The notes beneath the pieces are model-generated. The model was not told the DNA's origin. It saw nothing but the letters and a program-made list of their open reading frames with translations, and did not search any database. This document shows, piece by piece, positions 54,801 to 64,000 of a stretch of 64,000 nt of DNA (position 1 is its first letter; every line of letters starts with the position of its first letter). The stretch is from Thamnaconus septentrionalis (taxonomy: Eukaryota; Chordata; Actinopteri; Tetraodontiformes; Monacanthidae), in NCBI GenBank assembly GCA_009823395.1, contig CM020504.1, forward strand, positions 21,669,540 to 21,733,539, given 5' to 3'. Position numbers and translations under genes: made by a program.

Positions 54801-56750
54801 GCTGGAACGTTTCCTTAATCCGTTGGATGTGTCTCTTGTATCCATGAGGAAAGGAGCCCATACATGTTGATAGAAGGAAGGCAAAACTCGGAATGTGATG
54901 GAACTAACCATTTTGCCTTTAAGGAGACCAATTGAAAACCAACTGGCTGTTTGAACCAGGTCGCCAATGTTGGAGGCTTCTAGTTGGTGGAAGGGCTAGC
55001 AGTTGATATTTATGGTGACGCTTAATTAAACTCCTCCCAAAGGCAGCTGCGAATAAAGTAATTGGATCCATTTCTTTACAAAACAGCAGCTACTGTAAAA
55101 GTCAATAATCAAATTCACTTCCTGTTTCCTTTTGTGTCCTTTTCGGGGGTTTGCAAGGACAGCTAGTTGCAATTATTGTTGTTTTTTTGTCACAGCTGAA
55201 AGGAAGCTGATTGGTCATGGAATCCACGATCAATTACAAACTATTGGAGCTCAGCAAGATGAGTTGAGGGTTTAAAAAGCTGTCATGCAAGATTAACCGA
55301 TTCTTTGCTCTGTGATATAATCACATAACTTACTCACTACACAGACTGATAAGACACATAACACACAGAGCTGCAACATGGCTGCCAATGTTCTTGGATA
55401 TTTTTAGTGCCCATTTTATCCGGTTGCGCATGTAAGAGATGTTTGATCTAGAGTTTATCCTGAGGTCACGCATTAATATTCAAGACCACTAAAGACCTAT
55501 TAGTTCAGGTTCAATCTTTCAGCTCCGGCTCTGTTGAACAACACAAAAAAATGTTCCCACATGATTCCCATGCAGACATCAGGGTAGTTGCGAGTGGCGG
55601 AGACTGGCTCCTGGTGTCCCTCTTTGTTGCTGAACATGGACTCGTAACCTATATTTAAAAAGAGAAAACAGCCGCCTCTTTGATTCCATCAATTTGCCCA
55701 TTTTCCGACAAACACATTAGGGAAACATAAGATCCTCTCCCGAGCCAAACTGCCTTAGTTGGGTTGTTTTTTTTAAAAGTTGGCCCAGTTTTGGTTGGAG
55801 ACGTGCAGATAGACTGTGGAATTGGCTGCCCCTCGCCAGTGAAATCATTCATCAGGCTGGCAGAGGCCCAGGACTTTTGGCTGCCTGTGTCTGAGAGTTA
55901 GTGGCGGCTGTCACTGAACTGCACGGTGTGTTTGCTCACTGGCAGGTATCGACCGTGCAGTCTCACGGGGCAGCGCTTGCATTGTGCCGAGTGATTTAAT
56001 GGATTTCACAACAACAGATTCTTTTCAATGCGCCCCCTTTCCTTCATCTTTGACCAGCCCAGCTAAAGATCTCGGTGATGTAGGCCCCGTCCAGGCCTGG
56101 CAAAGCAAACTGGATTGCACTGTTTCAGAAATGACTTGTTAGCCTACATGTGGGGCACTGTTTGAGGTTCTTTGGAGGCGCCAGACCCTTGCAATTCAGC
56201 TGGAGCCATCAGTTTCCCAGTGTGAAATATTGCACATTATCATCTTGCAGAATGTTGTCACTTAGTCCTAATCAAAGTACTTTGAGCTGTGACAATCACA
56301 TGCGGCTGCAAGAACACATGAAAACAATCTAGAATGGCAGTAAAGGTTCTGTTTTCACTCCAGTCTGGCTGTGGCAAGAGTGTATTTCAACACTGCGACT
56401 CGTTTAGAGATGCAGCAGCCACCGTCCTCTTCGAATAATGAGACAGTCCACTCCGGTCCAGTTAACTTTGTCTTGCGGCTTCCAAATGCTGTCTAAGCCC
56501 CGTTCACCACATGGATATATGAAATGAATCCGCTGGATTTGTGAAAATGTTCCATCTGCCGTGCCAGTTCTGCACATCTGGCATCTCGGCCTCGTTCTGT
56601 GAGGGCAGAGACTCGACCTGAACACGTTTTGTTTGAAAGAATTTATGAAGTGGTGAAATAAAATACTGCATGCGTATTCCCGAACCAGTCTAAAACATGT
56701 GAGTTGGAAAACAGTAGTAGCTGTCCAGCCATCGTGCTGTTGAGCAGTCA

Positions 56751-56786
<36 letters not shown>

Positions 56787-59700
56787 CTGTCAGCTGAGGA
56801 TCACCGTCACTTCTGCTCTTTGTCAGGCTCTGGATTTGTTCGACACTCGTCTTGTCTGACAGAATTGCCGCCCTCACACATCTAGGATTGTGTTGTTTTC
56901 CGCCAGCAGTGTCTCATGATTTGGTTATTGCACCAAAATATTCCATGCCACCCAATTGCACCCCAGCAAGAGAGCCTGCCACTCCAGATCCCCTGTTCTT
57001 TTGTTTTATTTTTTTCATTTCCTCTCTCCTTCCTCCCAGATTACCGCCCTCCCACCTACGCAGCTCTTCCCTCCCTTCCTCCCTCCCTCCCCCTGCTGGC
57101 ACAGCCAGACACGACGGGACAAAAACTGCCGTTCCTGCTTTAATTTGTCTGACGCGGTGACCCTTGTTCTTTTTGTCTCTTTACAGCCACACTTGCCTGG
57201 CACAACATTTTCTGCATAAAGCATCTGAATGCTAATTTTCCTTAATGACTTTTAATTATTCTGTCTGTGGCAGCTAATGTCTGAAAGGCAGCACTTTAGC
57301 TGCAGACTGCTTTGACGATGAAACAGCAACGACGTGGACTACGCACCAGTGGCAGGTGTGCACATTTTTTCTATTTAAATAGTCAAGCATCTACGTGGGG
57401 CCTCACGTCTATCAACACCAGGGACATTATAAGTGCTGCCCTGTGTTGGTGTAGGTTAGTGTGTGTGTGTGTGTGTGTACACCTTTAGACCTTTAGCACC
57501 TTTGTGCCGTCTTGTCAGCCAGACAGACGCGTGTGTTCCTGAGGCAAATTATCCCTCATTGTTTGCCAAGTGAAAGCTTTTAAAGCCCGGTGGCACATTT
57601 ATTCATTTGTTGGAGGCTGGAAAAAAAAAAAACAGTTTTTTTTTTTCTGAAGGACAAGCTCGTTTTGCGAACCGCGATAGTCACGTCTGAGAGCAGAAGT
57701 TCGAAAGGATGGATGACGGAAGACCTTGAGAAAATTTCATTGGATCTTTGTGCCGCTGGCAGGTACATGTGAGCTTTCCATGTGCACAACTGCGAGGAAG
57801 AGACGAGACAGTGAGTCGCTGTTGTGCGACCGCAGATTCCTTCGATTGTTTGGAGCCGTGGACGCCGTCGGGGCGAAAGTTCAACCATCCAGAAGTCTGG
57901 ATGGCTTTGACTTGTGACACATGGCAGTAGGTCTGCAGCTATCGAATATTTTGGTAATCGATTATTCTATTGAATATTCCATCGATTCATCGAGTGATTG
58001 GATAAAACATACGTTTGCTTAATTGAAGCCCACTCTGCAGCAGAACGCAGCCATTAACGTCAGTGTGCAAGTTCACACCAGACGTGGCACGGGCTCATTT
58101 CAGAAGCGTCCCAGAAGCGTGAAACCGCGCTGCCCTGGTACCGTTGCCAAAAGACAGCTTTCGTCTTCTCCCGATTTGCATTGGGCACATGGCCTGTGAC
58201 TGAAGCACGTCGTGCCACACTGAAAAGAGTCCTTGCAAAACGTGAACTTTAAATTTAATTAAACGACGCCTCGAGGCAGATGAAATTCCTCGATTATTTT
58301 TTGTAATCTAGGTACTCGAATTACTCGAGGAATCGATGCAGCCCTACATGACAGTGTGTCCTCATAAGCAAATATTACCCCACTCAAATGAAGTGTCCAG
58401 CTGCAGGGACTGGATGAAATGCCCCGCCCCCACCTTAATTACCAATTTGATGTCCAACCTCATACCAGGCAATTTTACTAACCTTTCAGAAAAAGGAAAA
58501 GTCTGAGCAATTTGCAGCAGGACTCCCAACCTCCCACAAGGCTTAAAAACCACCTGGTATTATTGTTATGAAAATAGAATCGCTGGCTGATTTGTGTTGT
58601 CGACATCCAGAACAGGTAATGCCTCTGCTGAAAGCAAAGCCGCCTCCTGCTTAGCAAATGAAATATACTTTATTGACAGTCAACATCCAGTGTGGAAGCT
58701 CAGCCTGATGAATAAGTGCAATCACACAGCGCTGTTTGGCTGCTCTTGGCAGTGAACAGAGGGATCGTGCTGAGTTTGCGGCAGCTCTCCAGTCCTCCGC
58801 TCTCTCTGCTTGTAATTGCAGAGCGAGACTGAAAGGGTCATATTTTTTTTCATGTAAGACTGAACAAATGGAGCAAAGTGTCTCAGTCGCTGCCCTCATG
58901 CCGCGAGATCAGAAAAAATGAATTCATGTCTGGCAACTTTTCCCTTCGTCTGACCTCTGTCTTCAATGAAGTGACTCGACTCGTCTCTCTCCTCTCTCTC
59001 GAAAAAAAAAACCCTCTCTTTTTGAAACTTTGCAGGAAGCTCTTAAAACCGCCGTCTTTTATTTCCCCCGGATTTTCACACCGCTGGAGCAAATTACGCC
59101 ACTTCCATTTAATCTCCCCTCTGTGTCCACACTTCACATCCGCGTCAGCCGGGTGACTCCATGTTCAGAGGGCCAATTTCACAAGTCTGTTTGAACCCCA
59201 TTACGTTTTTTTTTTCCCTCTCCTCTCCCTCGAACCCTGCTGACAGCCCGTCCACGAGCTCGCTCTCCTGTCGGAACAGCCGACTGCTTTCAGAGATGAC
59301 GCCTTCGGAATTCTGAACACTTTGCGAAAGCTTAACGTTCGCCTTTGTTGCCTCTGCTGGGAAATTCAAATTGATTCTCCTCTTGAGCAGCCAGGACGAG
59401 TCCTCATCATTGGAGCAATAGTTTATGTTGGGCGCCTTGTTTTTTTTGTTTTTATGGTTTTGTGTATCGTCAGAAGAATTGATTGCAAATTGCGAAGGAA
59501 TCTCCCTGTTGCATCATGCGCATTATTTCAGGCGGGAAATGGTAATTGTCAGTCAGTCGCAGTGATTTGAACGAGTTGATTGAACAATAGTTTTTATGGA
59601 AAATAACATTGCCGCATTTAAATCTTTTGTATTGCCACTTCCTCATATTTTTATACACAACTTACCCACAGTCATATTATGTAAATGAAGCAGCTTTCTG

Positions 59701-62700
59701 AAGTAAGAATAAATAAATGACAGTTCCTGTGTCCTGTTTGCTTCGTCTCCAAAGGTTCGAACATGATCTGTTCTTCAAATTGCTGCAGTTCCAGCATGTG
59801 GTCATTTGTCTTTCCATTTTGTGTGTGTCTCTGCGTGCATGTGCACGGCAGGCGGTATTTTCGAGACCCGCGAGAGTGAGCTGGTGAGTATGGACGAGCT
59901 GGCGTTCAAATTTGCAGTCAACAACATCAACCGCAACAAGACCCTGATGCCCAACACCACGCTCACCTACGACATCCAGCGGATCAACCTGTTCGACGGC
60001 TTCGAGGCCTCCAGAAGAGGTGGGCAGAGATTTAGGAAGAGACGGCAAGAAAATCACTCCTGCTTAGTTTGTTGACTGAAAGTCTGAATGTTATTTGGAT
60101 TTCAATAATTTTTTGATTTTTAATTTTAATGTTCATGGTTGCTTGTATGACGTATCTGCGGTCAGCAATTGAGATCTGCACTTTGTTTTCAAGGTCCTAT
60201 ATATTACACTTATTTTTTAGATGACTAGTTTTCATCCAAGGCTTCAGTGGAGCTGAAACAACAACCCATAAATCTCCAGATTGCTACAGATTTAGCCCTC
60301 TGTTTAAAGCCTTCTGCCAAAATACTGGGGGTTAGCCTTCAACTGATGCTGATGCCTTTTTAGAAACGCCTCATTTTTGGAAGCGGTGAAAGCACGGTGG
60401 CCAGCAGTGTTCTCACTGGCCTTGGAGAGGTATCTGCAAGGTAGTGATGCTCCTTGTGATGTCACAAGGGGAAAATTTAACAAACTGCAAATTTTTAGCA
60501 CGAAGAAGGATGGGCTTTTATTATTGTTAAATGACAGTCTCGAGACAAATATTATTGTTCTCAAACATTGGTAAATGGATTTTTTTGGTAAATTGAGATT
60601 ACTGCCTTAAATTTAGGCGTCAGCCAGCTTAATTATCCCCGGCAGGACTAAATCGCTTGAGGAGTCAGCTTTATTAGCATATGACAGAGGATATTAATTG
60701 CCCTTAATTTCTCCAGTTGGTAATGTACTTATGTAAATAAGGAATTCTTAAAACGGCTGATCAGAAGAACTTCTTTCCTGTGGTCCAGGAGATTTATCGT
60801 TTCCTGCTCAAATTATTATTTTAACAACTGTCTGTGGGTTCCAGTCGCACAAGTCTGTATTCAAGCACAACTTCTGTTTCCCCGGCCGCTGCAGTGTGTG
60901 ACCAGCTGGCTCTCGGCGTGGTCGCAGTGTTCGGTCCCTCCCACAGCTCGTCGGTCAGTGCCGTCCAGTCCATCTGCAACGCCCTGGAGGTCCCGCACAT
61001 ACAGACCCGCTGGAAGCACCCGTCTGTGGACAACAAGGACACGTTCTTCATCAACCTCTACCCCGAGTACACCGCCATCGCCAGGGCCATCCTGGACGTG
61101 GTGACGTTCTTCAAATGGAAGAAGCTGACCGTGGTCTACGAAGACAGCACAGGTAGCTTCCTCCCCCTTTTGAAAATCTTTGTTTTTGTGGATTTCATAA
61201 TTTGTTTCAGCTTCATTTTTTTCAAGCAGGCTAGAAGGAACATTTCCCAACTCAGCTGGATTTATGTGTCTGTGAAAGAGCCCATAGAAAGTTTTTTTGG
61301 AAAGACTTTTTTGGAGGCAAGACTTTGAGGATGATTGGCATCAAACCTTCTGTCAATCACATCCAAGCCGACCAGTCAGATCTGTTGCCAGCCTCAGACG
61401 TCCTTCTCGCATCTGCTTCTCCCTGTCTTTCCTCTGCAGTGTTGATTGAGCAGTCTGCTGTCACTGGTTCTTGTAAACTGGCTGATTTTATAATGGAATT
61501 AAAGTCTAAAAAGTCGTGGATTGGATTCGGACAATGCGGATGAGCGAGATTCCTGAGTGTTTGTCTGAGCCGTCCAGCATCCGTGCAGGGTTGTAATGGG
61601 TTTTATTTCCTTTTCACTCAGTGCTACCTTTAGAAAAACACAAACATTGGGAACCGTGTCTGAAAGTGAGAGGAGGTAAAATGCAGCTGACTGCATGCCA
61701 GAGCTCATGATGCATGACTAGAACACTTTTTCTAATGACTCGTAAAATGCATTTCCATTGTCATTTTTCTTGTTTTGGCCTGCGATTGCGGCATGAGTGC
61801 CTCGCATCAAGCAGCTGCCAGCGTCTCTGCCCTCTGACACAGAGCCAAATGGCAGCGCCGATGGCTGGCTGAGTCCCATCTAGGGGCCTCTGCCCACCAC
61901 CCAGAGAATATATGTAATGCCGCTGTGGAAATGTCATTTTTATTAAAAAGCCTGGTTTTATTCAGCAAGAAGTTTATTTTTCCTGAAATGTCAGACAGCA
62001 AATTTTCTTGTGCAATTTCACAGGGATGTGGGGTGTCGGGGGCAGTACAGCATGTGACTCTGAGAGGAAAGTGCAGGGAAGTTAGGCAGGGACTGTGTGC
62101 AGAGAGTTTGGAACAGGCGCCGGCCTCTGGGTTCACTGCTCAGAATTTTATTGAACATTAAAAGCTGTGCCCTACATCAAGACACCAGACCTTTTGCACT
62201 CATCTTAATATGCTCGCCATCCACCTTGTCCGGCAGAGCTTGCTTCTAACCACAGCTGATTGACTTACTGTTGCCTTTCTGGGGTCTTCAACCAGTCTAA
62301 CTTCTGACCCCTGACATCTACTGGGGATTTTTCCTTCAGACAGCTGCCACCCACTGGATGTTTTCTCTGTTTTTTGGATTATTCACTGTAAAACCAAGAG
62401 ATGGTTAGTAGACCACTGAGCCCAAGCCCATTGGTCTACTAATCATCTCTAGGTCTCTCTAGGTCATCTCTACTGGTAGAGTAAATGCTTCACAAACTGC
62501 CCAGGTGAGTTCTTTAGTTTGTGAGGCTCTCAGAACAGCAGAACCAACAGCCAGGTTCAGAATTACTTCAATCCCCATTCTTCCCCAGTCTGATGCTCCC
62601 TTTGAACTTCAGCAAAATGTCCTCAACACGTCTACATGCCTGATCGCGCCGAGTTGCAGCTGCGTGATTGGCTGTTTATTGTTGAAAAGCAGTTGAACAT

Positions 62701-63817
62701 TTTGCCAAATAAAGTGGCCGGTGAGCAGGCGATTCAATAAAACGCCCAATTTGTTTGTTTACTTCAAGGATTGATGCGAATGCAGGAGCTGATCAAGGCT
62801 CCGGCCAAGTTGAACCTGAAGATCAAGATCCGTCAGCTGACCCCGGGCAACCAAGACGCCCGGCCACTTCTTAAGGAGCTGAAGAAAGACAAGGAGTTTT
62901 TTATTATCTTCGACTGCTCGTACCGCATGGCCGCGGAGCTCCTGAAGCAGGTACGTGCACCGACTACAGAGCGTCTCTTCAGTGATTTGTGCGCTTGAAT
63001 TTCCATCAAATTAATGACACGGAGCGTCAAACATCTCAATTATTTTTCCGAGGCAATGGCCGCTTTATATTTTAACATGTCACGCCAGCCGTAAACCTGC
63101 TCGGCTAATTGTTCCATTTGCAATTGTTGTCTGCAATTGCAACTCGTGAATGTAACAAGTTTTCTATTTGTTCGTAAATCACCCTTTGTGCTGAGTTCAT
63201 TTGTGAGGAAGATGTGGCATCATTTCTTCACTCTAGAAAATTAAAATTATTAGCTCTCTGTTATTGAAATAAAACTAGATTGAAAACATTTGATACAACA
63301 TTTACGAGACAGATAACAAGCAAATTACTTTTTTTTATTTGCAGCAACAAAAGAACATACTATAACTTGATCAGCTGGAGCCAGACGTTTTATTACCTCT
63401 GTTTTATATTTCAGCTGTCATCCATGGGAATGATGACCGAGTACTACCACTTCTTCTTCACAACTTTGGTGAGAGAAATTGCACCTCTAAAGTTGTTTTA
63501 TGGGAGATACCAGGCGGAAGTAAGACCAGACGAGCCTCGTAAATTCCCTGTGAGCTGCTGCCGCGGCGCCCTGACGTGCCAGAGGGCTGAGGGAGTGATT
63601 GAGAGCTTAAACCTCTGCGCTGCTTCTTTTCCCTCCCCCCCTGCAGGATTTGTTTGCCTTGGATTTGGAGCCGTACCGCTACAGCGGGGTCAACATGACA
63701 GGCTTCAGATTGCTGAATGTTGACCACCCGTGGGTTGCCTCCACCATGGACAGGTGGGCCATGGAGAGGCTGCAGGGTCCCAAACAGGAGAGCGGCCTGA
63801 TGGATGGAATCATGACT
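51709..63817 (+). CDS. grik1: GluK1 kainate receptor subunit, 5' part (first six coding exons; continues past window)
   Basis: GluK1 is a subunit of tetrameric glutamate-gated kainate channels. Exons 51709-51796, 59852-60019, 60895-61152, 62769-62950, 63415-63468 and 63647-63817 join in phase to 307 codons with no stop. The product has a signal peptide ([24 protein letters not shown]) and the first two-thirds or so of the amino-terminal domain: [105 protein letters not shown]. The stretch [16 protein letters not shown] fits human GRIK1 (SVDNKDLFYINLYPDY) better than GRIK2. Sequons at N64 and N266. The remaining domains, including the Q/R editing site, lie outside the window. Confidence 0.95.
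56751..56786 (+). repeat. (GAT)n microsatellite
   Basis: About 12 GAT units in grik1 intron 1. The poly-His frame on the other strand is an artefact of it. Confidence 0.95.
57928..58346. mobile_element. hAT-like MITE in grik1 intron 1
   Basis: A 419-base element. Left end TAGGTCTGCAGCTATCGA; right end reverse-complements to TAGGGCTGCATCGATTCC. Flanking 8-base direct repeats are CATGGCAG (57920-57927) and CATGACAG (58347-58354), 7 of 8 identical. Both subterminal regions are rich in ATCGATTA and TCGAG motifs, as in abundant fish hAT MITEs. No transposase frame. Confidence 0.8.
59852..60019 (+). CDS. grik1: grik1 coding exon 2 (residues 30-85)
   Basis: Acceptor GCACGGCAG, donor AGAAGAG|GTGGGC (phase 1). 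It encodes [56 protein letters not shown]. Confidence 0.96.
60287..60345 (+). repeat. Dispersed repeat family copy C
   Basis: Carries GATTTAGCCCTCTGTTTAAAG followed by CTGCCAAAATAC, a diverged copy of the unnamed family core. A palindromic CTTGTGATGTCACAAG block lies about 110 bases downstream. In grik1 intron 2. Confidence 0.5.
60895..61152 (+). CDS. grik1: grik1 coding exon 3 (residues 86-171)
   Basis: Acceptor GGCCGCTGCAG, donor AGCACAG|GTAGCT (phase 1). It encodes [86 protein letters not shown]. This is the most conserved part of the amino-terminal domain. Confidence 0.97.
61153..62768. other. grik1 intron 3 (1.6 kb)
   Basis: Non-coding. It contains an imperfect 23-bp hairpin at 62393-62454. 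No other distinct element was recognised. Confidence 0.7.
62393..62454. repeat. Strong hairpin (23-bp stem, 16-base loop)
   Basis: The arm at 62393-62415 and the reverse complement of 62432-62454 agree at 21 of 23 positions (core AGATGGTTAGTAGACCA against its complement with one change). It could be a small MITE or a miRNA-sized fold-back. No family recognised. Confidence 0.75.
62769..62950 (+). CDS. grik1: grik1 coding exon 4 (residues 172-232)
   Basis: Acceptor TTTACTTCAAG, donor AAGCAG|GTACGT. It encodes [61 protein letters not shown]. 182 bases, phase 0 out. Confidence 0.95.
63415..63468 (+). CDS. grik1: grik1 coding exon 5 (residues 233-250)
   Basis: A 54-base micro-exon, [18 protein letters not shown], with acceptor TATATTTCAG and donor ACTTTG|GTGAGA. 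It aligns without gaps to human [17 protein letters not shown]. Confidence 0.95.
63647..63817 (+). CDS. grik1: grik1 coding exon 6 (residues 251-307)
   Basis: Acceptor CCCCCCTGCAG, donor ATGACT|GTAAGT. It encodes [57 protein letters not shown], one residue shorter than human in the QAPPRPETG loop. Confidence 0.95.
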
Positions 63818-63881
63818 GTAAGTCCTGCTGTGTATTTTCAACGATAGGGCACCAATGGAGAGGGTACATCATCCGTTAAAC

Positions 63882-63960
63882 CAGCGGTCCCCAGCCCTTT
63901 TAGCACCACGGCCCGGTTTAATGTGAGACAATATTTTCACGGACCAGCATGAACGCGCGA
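63882..63960 (+). mobile_element. Left end of a hAT-like repeat, cut by the window edge
   Basis: CAGCGGTCCCCAGCCCTTTT, then GCACCACGGCCCGGTTTAATG and CAATATTTTCACGGACC. This is the typical end of widespread CAGCGGTCCCCA-type hAT-like repeats, here running into a GT microsatellite. The other end and target duplication lie outside the window. Confidence 0.65.
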
Positions 63961-63964
63961 TTGT

Positions 63965-63968
<4 letters not shown>

Positions 63969-64000
<32 letters not shown>
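63969..64000 (+). repeat. (GT)n microsatellite at window end
   Basis: At least 16 GT units reaching the last base; true length unknown. Confidence 0.95.

Larger units (their letters stand above)
51797..59851. other. grik1 intron 1 (8.1 kb)
   Basis: Non-coding. It contains (GT)n at 51867-51895, (GAT)n at 56751-56786, (GT)n near 57461-57478 and a hAT-like MITE at 57928-58346. No internal exon or second promoter was recognised. Confidence 0.7.

Noticed and set aside
56852..57160. 102-codon frame rich in Pro, Ser and Phe in grik1 intron 1
   Set aside because: Pyrimidine-rich intronic sequence; no splice sites that join it in phase to GluK1 exons.

Overview
This is a eukaryotic window, almost certainly from a compact teleost (ray-finned fish) genome. 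The evidence is intron/exon structure with GT-AG splice sites, proteins most similar to vertebrate TIAM1 and GRIK1, dense CA/GT microsatellites, and fish-type MITE and LINE remnants. There are no prokaryotic operons, CRISPR arrays or phage elements. No rRNA or tRNA gene was recognised by eye.

Layout. (1) 1-16435: no protein-coding exon recognised. It is probably upstream or 5' non-coding intronic sequence of tiam1. Its main structure is a tandem duplication of about 4 kb (4933-8992 and 8993-12330) in which the copies differ mainly by small indels. (2) 16443-46909, + strand: a complete tiam1 coding sequence in 27 coding exons. All phases join without a frameshift, giving 5040 nt including the stop (1679 aa; human TIAM1 is 1591 aa). 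Domains in order are a myristoylation-type N-terminus, PHn-CC-Ex, Ras-binding domain, PDZ, DH (Rac GEF) and C-terminal PH. (3) Inside the 7.4 kb intron 15, a GC-rich segment precedes a 23-codon exon (39200-39268) with a good donor in phase 0. It splices in frame to the exon before the DH domain and predicts a short DH-PH Tiam1 of about 683 aa. (4) 46910 to about 48700: tiam1 3'UTR with a facing (CA)n/(GU)n pair and a poly(A) signal at 48676. (5) About 48700-51240: a 2.5-3 kb intergenic spacer. (6) 51709 to the window end, + strand: the first six coding exons (307 aa) of grik1, the kainate receptor subunit GluK1. They cover the signal peptide and roughly the first two-thirds of the amino-terminal domain; the rest lies beyond the window.

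The two genes have the same order and orientation as TIAM1-GRIK1 on human 21q22, but sit only a few kb apart here. Both act at excitatory synapses (Rac1 activation in spines; kainate-gated channel), though nothing in the sequence shows a functional link between them.

Repeats placed with explicit evidence: two hAT-like MITEs with near-perfect 8-bp target duplications (19238-19456, 57928-58346), a hAT-like end at 63882, other common teleost repeat fragments, a LINE 3' tail in tiam1 intron 26, and an unnamed dispersed family with at least four copies. I found no convincing new biological system. The observations most worth a second look are the internal tiam1 promoter/exon, the possibly artefactual duplication, the grik1 upstream ORFs and the strong hairpins.
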